A stretch of DNA of 64,000 nucleotides. Origin: Rhizobium viscosum (GTDB taxonomy: Bacteria; Pseudomonadota; Alphaproteobacteria; Rhizobiales; Rhizobiaceae). The stretch's first letter is position 1. Each line of letters opens with the position of its first letter. Positions 36,274 through 42,498 of this stretch are shown piece by piece. The stretch covers positions 124,001 to 188,000 of the forward strand of contig NZ_JADBEC010000002.1 in the NCBI RefSeq assembly GCF_014873945.1, in the 5' to 3' direction. Below the pieces are notes generated by a model. The model had not been told where the DNA came from, searched no databases, and worked only from the letters and a program-made list of their open reading frames with translations. The position numbers were made by a program, and so were the translations under genes.

Positions 36274-37053
36274 ATGCTGACGACACTTGCGATGCTCGCG
36301 AGCCTGTCTGGCGCTGCCGCCACGATCGCGCAATCAAGCCAAAATGAAGTCGACGTCGAGCTAGTGCTGGCCGTCGATACGTCCCGCTCGATGGATTTTG
36401 AAGAGGTCCGCATCCAGCGCGAGGGCTATGTCCAGGCGTTGCGGCACAAGGAGTTCTTCGACGCGGTGAAGGGAGGCCTGATCGGGCGGATCACCGTCAG
36501 CTATTTCGAATGGGCCGGCTATGTCGTGCCCGGTTCCGTCATCGATTGGCAGGTAATCGAGACGGAAAAGGATGCGATGGATTTTGCTGACAAACTGGAG
36601 GCGCGACCAATTGCCACCCAGCGCCGCACATCCATATCCGCAGCGATCGTTCAAGGCGCATCGATGCTTGCCGCAAGCCCCTATAAGGGAAATCGTGAGG
36701 TGATCGACGTTTCCGGCGACGGTCCCAACAATTCTGGCGATCCTGTCACACCTGCACGCGATGCGGCTCTGGAGGCGGGCATCGTCATCAACGGACTGGC
36801 CATCATGCTGCGGCCATCCGATGTGCCCGAGGGGCTCGACAAGTATTACGGAGATTGCGTGATCGGCGGCCCCGGCTCCTTCGTTTTGCCGGTCCACAAG
36901 ATCGAGGATTTCGCCGTTGCCGTCCGCCGGAAGCTCGTCTGGGAAATCAGCGGACTCGAGCCGCCGGTACAGATCCGAAAAATTGCGACGAACCAGCCGA
37001 CAACGGATTGCCTTATTGGCGAGAAGACTTGGCAGAATTTCTTCGACCGCTAA
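36274..37053 (+). CDS. DUF1194 (von Willebrand A-like) secreted protein
   Basis: About 259 residues. A signal peptide (LASLSGAAATIAQ) is followed by a VWA-like domain with a MIDAS start, LVLAVDTSRSMDFEE (DxSxS), and a further metal-site segment in VIDVSGDGPNN. The pattern fits DUF1194, a periplasmic family of unknown role. GGGAAG lies five bases upstream of ATG 36274; in-frame GTG 36268 and ATG 36271 are alternatives. Confidence 0.8.
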   Translation: MLTTLAMLASLSGAAATIAQSSQNEVDVELVLAVDTSRSMDFEEVRIQREGYVQALRHKEFFDAVKGGLIGRITVSYFEWAGYVVPGSVIDWQVIETEKDAMDFADKLEARPIATQRRTSISAAIVQGASMLAASPYKGNREVIDVSGDGPNNSGDPVTPARDAALEAGIVINGLAIMLRPSDVPEGLDKYYGDCVIGGPGSFVLPVHKIEDFAVAVRRKLVWEISGLEPPVQIRKIATNQPTTDCLIGEKTWQNFFDR

Positions 37054-37069
37054 CCGCGTACCTCAGAGA

Positions 37070-37351
37070 CTATCGAGACGCCTGCGGTTCTGCGGCCTGG
37101 TTCAGCCGTGGCAAAACTTCCCGTGCGATGATCTCAAGATCGGCTATCGCCTTGCGTCCGTCGACGAGCAGGTTGAAAGCAACGTGGTGAATGCCGAGAT
37201 TGCGGAAGGCAGAGAGAATGTCGAGCAATCCCTCTGGTCCGGTTTGATATCCGAGATTGATCTCGTCGATACGGTCCGATGGCGTATCCAGGAGATTGAG
37301 AGCCATGGCCTGACCCATGCAGCGGAATCGGAGGGGCCGGTGGTAGGTCAT
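37070..37351 (-). pseudogene. Remnant of a luciferase-like (LLM) flavin monooxygenase
   Basis: The frame encodes about 93 residues whose last 60 (YQTGPEGLLDILSAFRNLG, HHVAFNLLVDGRKA, IAREVLPRL) look like the C-terminal helix and strand of LLM-class flavin-dependent oxidoreductases. Those are normally over 300 residues. The TIM-barrel body is missing upstream. It is therefore probably a decayed 3' fragment. Confidence 0.5.
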
Positions 37352-37415
37352 CTAGGGCTGCCCAAATTCACTTGGGTGATCCGGACAAGCTTTGCAATAG
37401 GATAAGATGTTGCCG

Positions 37416-37727
37416 CTACCAGAGGGCGACCGGTGCACTTGCGAGAAACTGCTCGAGAGCGGAGGCGACCGCGGGGGCGACGGCCACGATCTCTTCATGG
37501 GCGGCGAAGACGAGCAGCCCTAGCAGCGAAATCACCGATCCGACTTCCAGGGCAGACATCGGTCTGGCTTCGGACGCGGGAAGGCTGGTGGATAGAATGA
37601 CGATGGGTGGCCGGATCGTATTTTGTCCGTTGTCGTTTGCGGGATGGAACAGGCGGACGGGACGAGGGTAAGCGAGACGGGATTTACTGCATATTCCAGG
37701 ATAGGTTTCGCAGACTGAGTTAGACAT
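37416..37727 (-). CDS. Small protein of unknown function with one hydrophobic segment
   Basis: 103 residues. ATG 37727 has AGGGG eight bases upstream. The middle carries FHPANDNGQN, a motif that recurs in many short rhizobial proteins, and near the C-terminus is a hydrophobic helix (VGSVISLLGLLVFAA). No family assigned. Confidence 0.5.
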   Translation of the reverse strand: MSNSVCETYPGICSKSRLAYPRPVRLFHPANDNGQNTIRPPIVILSTSLPASEARPMSALEVGSVISLLGLLVFAAHEEIVAVAPAVASALEQFLASAPVALW

Positions 37728-37981
37728 CGAATTGCCCCTGATCGGCTTTGGAGGATCGGGATCACGTGGGGCTTCGGCGGGCCTTCTTCAACTATACTCA
37801 CGGATAGGAAAGCTGCCTAAGAAGAGGGCCATTAGTCCGCCTTGCCATGCGTCTCATGCATGGGTGAGCTGTAGTCTGAACGCTACTCATTTCTGTAGAC
37901 CGATATTATATGTTCCTCATCAAAGCGAACGAAGCGCCGCTATCTGGCAGCTGTCGCTAGACCCACGGAAAGGGGATTACA

Positions 37982-38128
37982 ATGAGCATCGCACGCACCT
38001 TCAACAACTGGCGCAAGTATCGTCAAACCGTTGCTGAGCTTGGCCGTATGTCGAGCCGTGAACTGAACGACCTCGGTATCGCTCGTGGCGATATTCGTGA
38101 CGTCGCACGTGCAGCCATTGGCCGCTAA
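37982..38128 (+). CDS. DUF1127 small basic protein (YjiS-like)
   Basis: 48 residues, basic and helical. The family pattern is complete: RTFNNWRKYRQTVAELGRMS followed by RELNDLGIARGDI. AAAGGGG lies a few bases upstream of the ATG. In Rhodobacter a DUF1127 protein (CcaF1) is encoded just upstream of CcsR small RNAs and binds RNA, helping their maturation. Here too the gene is followed, after a terminator, by CUCCUCCC hairpin RNAs. A similar RNA-related role is therefore likely but inferred. Confidence 0.9.
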   Translation: MSIARTFNNWRKYRQTVAELGRMSSRELNDLGIARGDIRDVARAAIGR

Positions 38129-38151
38129 GACCAGTTTTCAATGAATGCCAG

Positions 38152-38184
38152 ACGCGCTCGCCTGATGAAGGCGGGCGCGTTTTT
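38152..38184 (+). terminator. Terminator of the DUF1127 gene
   Basis: ACGCGCTCGCC / GGCGGGCGCGT (one G-U pair) with a 7-nt loop and a T-run, 23 bp after the stop. Strong by shape. The RNA hairpins downstream would need read-through or their own promoter. Confidence 0.85.
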
Positions 38185-38280
38185 GCATCATATGAGCTCT
38201 TCTTCTGACGCATAGCGCATGGCAGCCTTGCAAATATATGCCTAGAAGACCGGCAGCGATCGGCCTACATACCAGTTCAA

Positions 38281-38349
38281 CGAAGCGATGAAACTCCTCC
38301 CTCGTCGCTTTGTCCGAGACGCGGCTTACCTCCTCCCAAGCCAGCGTCT
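38281..38349 (+). ncRNA. Cuckoo (CcsR-type) small RNA, copy A
   Basis: Two adjacent hairpins, each showing an anti-Shine-Dalgarno loop. Hairpin 1: CGAAGCGATG (38281-38290) pairs with CGTCGCTTTG (38303-38312), loop motif CTCCTCCC at 38294-38301. Hairpin 2: AGACGC-GGCTT (38317-38327) pairs with AAGCC-A-GCGTCT (38338-38349), loop CCTCCTCCC at 38329-38337. Two CCUCCUCCC hairpins per RNA is the cuckoo/CcsR architecture known across Alphaproteobacteria, often next to DUF1127 genes. In Rhodobacter such RNAs are stress-induced. Exact 5' and 3' ends are not determinable by eye. Confidence 0.85.
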
Positions 38350-38350
38350 A

Positions 38351-38431
38351 CGTGGCGGCATCCTCCTCCCGGCGCCACGCGTGATGAGGGCGTCTGCTGG
38401 ATCTCCTCCCCGGCAGACGCCTTACTCTTTT
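38351..38431 (+). ncRNA. Cuckoo (CcsR-type) small RNA, copy B
   Basis: A second pair of hairpins directly follows copy A. Hairpin 3: CGTGGCG (38351-38357) pairs with CGCCACG (38373-38379), loop CCTCCTCCC at 38362-38370. Hairpin 4: GGCGTCTGCTG (38389-38399) pairs with CGGCAGACGCC (38411-38421), loop CTCCTCCC at 38403-38410. The last stem is followed by the T-rich TTACTCTTTT, which would terminate transcription. Stems differ in sequence from copy A while the loops are kept, as expected for a loop-acting RNA. Confidence 0.85.
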
Positions 38432-38571
38432 CGAGCGCCAACCTCAGTTACCAATAGTCTCGACAAGCTCTATCAGTGCTTTGAAGGAACATGTACGATC
38501 AGTGCAGCCGTAGCAGGCCACATCGCAGCAACTGAGAATGCAGTCTTTTTTGGCTTGGAAGCGGCTGGATC

Positions 38572-38615
38572 CTAGAGCGCTGTGCGTCCCTTCGGACGCA
38601 CAAAGGACGCTCTAG
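38572..38615. repeat. Nested palindromic intergenic repeat
   Basis: Outer arms CTAGAGCG / CGCTCTAG enclose an inner hairpin TGTGCGTCC-CTTC-GGACGCACA. The nested perfect arms and intergenic position suggest a small mobile or mosaic element. It could equally terminate the converging lytic transglycosylase gene, which ends 78 bp to the right. Confidence 0.6.
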
Positions 38616-38693
38616 CTCTTCACGAACATAGCAAGCCCGGCGGCAGATCGGCACTAAACTGTCGGATAGGGGCGAGCCGCGATGTGCTCCGGA

Positions 38694-39629
38694 TCAGCGA
38701 TTCCGGAAGACAGTGCAGGCAACACCGGCCGAGCGGATCGTGCTGCAGAGCTTGGTCGCTTCGGCCCGTGTCTCCCGGCCGATTCTCGCCGCATAGCGTG
38801 GACGATAGCCGAAGTTTCCGCCCCTCTGGCGCACGATCAGGGCGCGTTCGGCGTTCAGCGGTTCGGGAAGCTTTGTGAGCGATATGGTGAAGAGCCGGTC
38901 CGCCACGGACGGATTGTAATGGGCGGCAAGCTGTACGCCCCACGGTGCCCAGTCGGCTGATCCGGTCAGGACCGGCTCGTTCATCTGCCGCGTCTCGGCA
39001 AGCGCCACGCATGCCTGACGGAACGGCATGCCGTCACGCAACTCAGGCGCAGCGGCTTCCGGAGGGCTGTCCCGCCAAGTCTCGACGGTCTGCCGGGTAA
39101 TTGCAAACACATAGTCGCGCGTCTCGATCGGCAGGCGGCCGGAGGAGAGAAACCGGCTGAGGCCGGATTCGCCGGCATTATAGGCGGCAGCGGCAAGTCC
39201 GAGATTGCCGAAACGAAGCCTGAGTTCGTCGAGGTAGGCGGACGACGCTTTGAGCGCCTGGACAACATCGAAGCTGTTTTCCAGGGCTCGCAGCCGGGCA
39301 GTGCCCGGCATGAATTGCGCAATGCCCTCCGCGCCCTTCGGGCTGACCGCTTCCGGGCGGAACAAGCTTTCGCGCCAGATCAGGCGGGCAAAGAAGGCAG
39401 GCGGAATGTTATGGGTTGCTGCGAAACGATCCATCACGGCGCAGAGATCGGTATTGAAATGATCTTTTCGAATGCAGAGCGTTTGCCCGTCATCAGCGTT
39501 GCCCTGGTAAAGGCAAGACGGTTCGGGAACGGATGGCTCTGCGGCCCTGACCGCGGGCGCCATGATAACCCACACGGCGGAAACCAGCGCCGTAGCCGTT
39601 AAGCCTATCCCGCATCTCATCATCGCCAA
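38694..39629 (-). CDS. Lytic transglycosylase (SLT domain)
   Basis: 311 residues with a signal peptide (LVSAVWVIMAPAVRA). The SLT domain starts near residue 65. The catalytic Glu is in LIWRESLFRPEAVSPKGAEG, followed by AQFMPGTA and LAAAAYNAGESG, all diagnostic. The C-terminal ~110 residues hold an SPOR-like segment (FGYRPRYAARIGRETRAEA). It would cleave peptidoglycan glycan strands in the periplasm. It stands alone, so a role in a secretion system is not indicated. Confidence 0.9.
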   Translation of the reverse strand: MAMMRCGIGLTATALVSAVWVIMAPAVRAAEPSVPEPSCLYQGNADDGQTLCIRKDHFNTDLCAVMDRFAATHNIPPAFFARLIWRESLFRPEAVSPKGAEGIAQFMPGTARLRALENSFDVVQALKASSAYLDELRLRFGNLGLAAAAYNAGESGLSRFLSSGRLPIETRDYVFAITRQTVETWRDSPPEAAAPELRDGMPFRQACVALAETRQMNEPVLTGSADWAPWGVQLAAHYNPSVADRLFTISLTKLPEPLNAERALIVRQRGGNFGYRPRYAARIGRETRAEATKLCSTIRSAGVACTVFRNR

Positions 39630-39716
39630 ACCCTGCCTGACGAGATCGTCGCGGTTTTCAGGCGAGACGGCAAGCTTCCTTTGTCAGTCCGCAGCGTTAG
39701 CCACGGGCGGCGGGTT

Positions 39717-39980
39717 TCAGTGCACGACCGTCAAGATCGCAATGCCGGCTTCGGCTGCCGCACGGCGGATGGCGTCCTGCAATTCACCGACATCGATCTG
39801 TCCGCTGATCGCATCGACGCAGGCCTTGACGGCCACGACATATTCCTCGCCGTCCTCTGACGGCCAGTCCGTTATTAAAACCTCAGCGGCGTCTCGCAAC
39901 GTTCTGAGGACCCTGTATTTTTCCCGGCCACCCAGCATCAGCACCAGAGGGGGGAAGCGCTCGTATGTGTTCCATTCCAT
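39717..39980 (-). CDS. DUF982 family protein
   Basis: 87 residues from ATG 39980. WNTYERFPPLVLMLGG, AAEVLITDWPSEDGEEY and AVKACVDAISG follow the DUF982 pattern, a family of small proteins abundant in rhizobia and of unknown function. A longer in-frame start at 40052 exists but the family begins near the chosen one. Confidence 0.75.
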   Translation of the reverse strand: MEWNTYERFPPLVLMLGGREKYRVLRTLRDAAEVLITDWPSEDGEEYVVAVKACVDAISGQIDVGELQDAIRRAAAEAGIAILTVVH

Positions 39981-40297
39981 TACACTTGGTCTCCCCAACG
40001 TAAGGATATTGGTAACGTTGCAAGAACCATACCGATCGCGTGTGAAAATCATGCATCCGACAGATTTAGGGTTGCGGGTCGAATTTGGCGTTCGGGCAAT
40101 GTTCTAAAATGGAGCTAGATACTCAAGTTTTTATTGCATCTTGTTCCGGCCTTCGTTAAGGAAAGACCGTCATTGGCTGGAGATGCTCCTGCCACGTAAG
40201 CGTTAACGTCACTCAACGCGTATGATCGAACGGCTTTGCGGCTTCGATCTGCGCGACTATGTCCTGCGGATCGTTCCCGAAGCCCCGGAAGGACATG
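39981..40297. other. Divergent region DUF982 / siderophore-interacting protein
   Basis: 317 bp without a recognised gene. The plus strand TACCGATCGCGTGTGAAAAT at 40030-40049 resembles TACCTGTCTCGTGTGAATAT at 31729-31748, in each case just upstream of a small minus-strand gene. No iron-responsive operator was recognised. Confidence 0.35.
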
Positions 40298-41068
40298 ATG
40301 GATAACAATCAATCCACAATTCACCCGTTCCCTGCACCCATGATCGAGCGGGTTCGCCATGAATTGCGCCGTCGTTCGCTGACGGTCGAAAGCGTGACCG
40401 ATATCACGCCCGGCATGCGGCGCATCGTGCTGAGGGGTGAAGACCTCGCCGATTTCACCAGCCTCGCACCTGATGATCACATCAAGATCATCGTACCCGG
40501 CGCCGGGGGCGTCGAGGAACGTCGGGACTACACGCCGCGCCGCTATGATAATGCTGCCCGCAGCCTGACGCTCGACTTCGCCCTGCACGAGGCCGGTCCG
40601 GTCACGCAATGGGCGATCGACGCCCAGCCCGGCATGCCTCTTGAGATTGGTGGCCCGCGCGGCTCAGCCGTGGTTGCCGGCAGCGTGAAGAGATGGCTTT
40701 TGATCGGCGATGAGACGGCTTTGCCCGCCATCGGGCGGCGCATCGAGGAGAGCGGCGCCGATACGACCATTGTGGCAATCGCCGCGGTCGCGGCCCCGGA
40801 GGAGGAGCAATCCTTCGAGACAGCTGCAGCACTTACAACGCGCTGGGTTTACCGTCCTCTCTCCGATGCGACGAACGCCGAACCGCTGGTTGCTGCCTTG
40901 GCTGGGATCGACATCGTTCCCCAGACATTCGTCTGGATTGCAGCCGAGGCGTCGGTGGTGCGGGCAATCCGTGCCTATCTCACTGAAGAACGCGGCTATC
41001 CGCTGAGCTGGATCAAGGCCTCAGGCTATTGGGTCAAGGGCAAGGCCGATACGAGCGAGAAGTTCTGA
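40298..41068 (+). CDS. Siderophore-interacting protein (FAD-dependent ferric reductase)
   Basis: About 256 residues. The FAD-binding beta barrel contains RRDYTPRRYD (the RxYTxR-type flavin motif), and FALHEAGPVTQWA and EIGGPRGSAVV are family strands. The C-terminal NAD(P)-binding domain ends with ASGYWVKGKAD, typical of SIP proteins. It would release iron from ferric siderophores in the cytoplasm. GGAAGGA precedes ATG 40298; ATG 40295 is an alternative. No siderophore genes are adjacent. Confidence 0.88.
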   Translation: MDNNQSTIHPFPAPMIERVRHELRRRSLTVESVTDITPGMRRIVLRGEDLADFTSLAPDDHIKIIVPGAGGVEERRDYTPRRYDNAARSLTLDFALHEAGPVTQWAIDAQPGMPLEIGGPRGSAVVAGSVKRWLLIGDETALPAIGRRIEESGADTTIVAIAAVAAPEEEQSFETAAALTTRWVYRPLSDATNAEPLVAALAGIDIVPQTFVWIAAEASVVRAIRAYLTEERGYPLSWIKASGYWVKGKADTSEKF

Positions 41069-41154
41069 TAGCCGAGAAAGTCCTCGGCTAAGCCATATCG
41101 CTCCTGCCAGTCGGCCGGAGCGGCCTGGCAAGACCCTCATTTGAACTCTGCGGC

Positions 41155-41179
41155 GGAACCTCGAACGAATGCCGGTGTT
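41155..41179 (+). promoter_or_regulatory. Candidate EcfG (general stress) promoter
   Basis: GGAAC (41155-41159), a 16-base spacer and TGTT (41176-41179) closely match the alphaproteobacterial general-stress sigma consensus GGAAC-N16/17-CGTT, with one mismatch. It lies 22 bases before the start at 41202, so transcription would begin just before the ribosome site. Confidence 0.5.
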
Positions 41180-41201
41180 TCCTAAAAAAAGGAGATGCGT
41201 C

Positions 41202-41384
41202 ATGGGCACGAAGGATACTAATGCCAAAGCCGAACAGCGCCGTCCCAGTGATGTCCGACCGATTGCCGAAGCGCCAGATCGTGCGGACAAGGAGTCTATT
41301 GCTCCTCCGACCGTCCAGCCGCCGGGCGTCAGGGATGAAAGCGAACGGCCGATCGTCGATCCGATCACCGGCGTCGCCCACTGA
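41202..41384 (+). CDS. Small hydrophilic protein of unknown function
   Basis: 60 residues, strongly polar and probably disordered (KAEQRRPSDVRPIAEAPDRA, PPGVRDESERP). AAAGGAG precedes ATG 41202 at ideal spacing. It lies 41 bp before a DUF2934 gene and after a stress-type promoter candidate, so it is probably a general-stress protein. No family identified. Confidence 0.65.
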   Translation: MGTKDTNAKAEQRRPSDVRPIAEAPDRADKESIAPPTVQPPGVRDESERPIVDPITGVAH

Positions 41385-41425
41385 CGAGAAACGCCGGCGG
41401 ATTCGGGACGATTGGAGGTAACAGG

Positions 41426-41653
41426 ATGGCCAAGGACAAGGAAGAAGCAATTCGGCAGCGCGCCTACGAGATTTGGGAGCAGGAGGGCCGTCCGGAAGGA
41501 GCGGCGCTTCGGCACTGGCTGCAGGCATCCGACGAGTTCAGCGAGGATGAGGAACACGAGACGATGCAGGAGTTGATCGATGAAGACGATCGCGACGATG
41601 CTGCTTTGCTCCAGGGCGCCGGTGAGAGCGGTGACATTCATACGCGCCGCTAA
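41426..41653 (+). CDS. DUF2934 family protein
   Basis: 75 residues. IRQRAYEIWEQEGRPEGAAL followed by HWLQASDE is the DUF2934 core. The tail is acidic. A small cytoplasmic protein of unknown function, frequent in rhizobia. GGAGG lies a few bases upstream of the ATG. Probably co-transcribed with the 60-residue gene upstream. Confidence 0.85.
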   Translation: MAKDKEEAIRQRAYEIWEQEGRPEGAALRHWLQASDEFSEDEEHETMQELIDEDDRDDAALLQGAGESGDIHTRR

Positions 41654-41668
41654 TCGCGCATAGGTAGA

Positions 41669-42043
41669 TTATTTCTCGGTTCGCTCCAGTAGAATTCGGG
41701 CTTCCTCGAAGCGGCGCTTTCGATCGGCATCATCCTCACCTGGTGAATAACAGGTATTCGAGACGCAGAACCGCGCAAGCTGACGCGGTTTGTCGACCTT
41801 GTCGAATTCGCATTCGAACGTATCGGTCATCTCCGCCGGTGCAGTTCCCGGTCGCGTCGAATAGGTCATGCGAACGCCCGGTGGCTTGAGTTCCGGGAAG
41901 GATTGAACCGTGCCGATCGAAAGCTGATCGCTCATGAAGAAACCTTTGGCGACTGATTGGCATGTCGCCTCCAGATCCGGGGATTGGGCGAAAGCTGTCG
42001 CTGGAAACAGGATAATGCCGAATAATACTAAATGTTTACGCAA
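41669..42043 (-). CDS. Small secreted protein with TTG start
   Basis: About 124 residues. The best start is TTG 42043, because AGGAGGAGAG lies just upstream and the protein then begins with an ideal signal peptide (RKHLVLFGIILFPATAFA). An ATG frame from 42085 would bury that ribosome site inside the gene. The mature part has four cysteines (LEATCQS, DTFECEF, RFCVSNTCYS) and is likely periplasmic. No family recognised. Confidence 0.7.
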   Translation of the reverse strand: MRKHLVLFGIILFPATAFAQSPDLEATCQSVAKGFFMSDQLSIGTVQSFPELKPPGVRMTYSTRPGTAPAEMTDTFECEFDKVDKPRQLARFCVSNTCYSPGEDDADRKRRFEEARILLERTEK

Positions 42044-42109
42044 GGGCCTCTCCTCCTGATATCGTTCAGAGTGAGGTAGCGCCAATACGGCAAAAACAAG
42101 TGGGGCGTC

Positions 42110-42328
42110 TTAGGCGGCGCCGGAAAAATCTTCCGACAGCAGACCAAGCAATTCGTCGCGATCCCGCACCCCGAATTCGAACCAGTCGACCAGCGCTTTC
42201 GCTTTTGCCATTCCGAGATCGCTGTCACGGCTGCAACGTGCGGCCGAGCACCAGTCCCGGTGAATGCCGTCGAGAAAGTTCATCGTGTCCGACGTCAGCA
42301 CTTCCTTCGGCCAAACCGTTCGCGTCAT
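42110..42328 (-). CDS. Small protein of unknown function
   Basis: 72 residues with GGGAG upstream of ATG 42328. Two helical parts (EVLTSDTMNFLDGIHRDWC, KAKALVDWFEFGVRDRDEL). Soluble, with two cysteines. Looks genuine from its ribosome site and composition, but unassigned. Confidence 0.55.
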   Translation of the reverse strand: MTRTVWPKEVLTSDTMNFLDGIHRDWCSAARCSRDSDLGMAKAKALVDWFEFGVRDRDELLGLLSEDFSGAA

Positions 42329-42498
42329 TGCCTTGCTCCCTGGTACGGGCCTACACTAGATGACCTATGGTTGAGGGCAATGGCGAGAATGCAACACTAG
42401 TGGATTAGTTGTCATTGACCCCTGCATCGTCGCGCAACAGAAAAGCGGCAGGCGTTGAGGCCTGCCGCTTGTCGTCATACATTCTCTTAGAGGGGCAA

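Noticed and set aside
36917..37405. 162-residue plus-strand open frame
   Set aside because: It overlaps the end of the DUF1194 gene in another frame and the opposite-strand LLM remnant, and has no motif.
38288..38575. Small plus-strand ORF starting MKLLPRRFVRD
   Set aside because: It lies across the four CUCCUCCC hairpins. Its Leu/Pro-rich start is a translation of the RNA loops, and no ribosome site precedes it.
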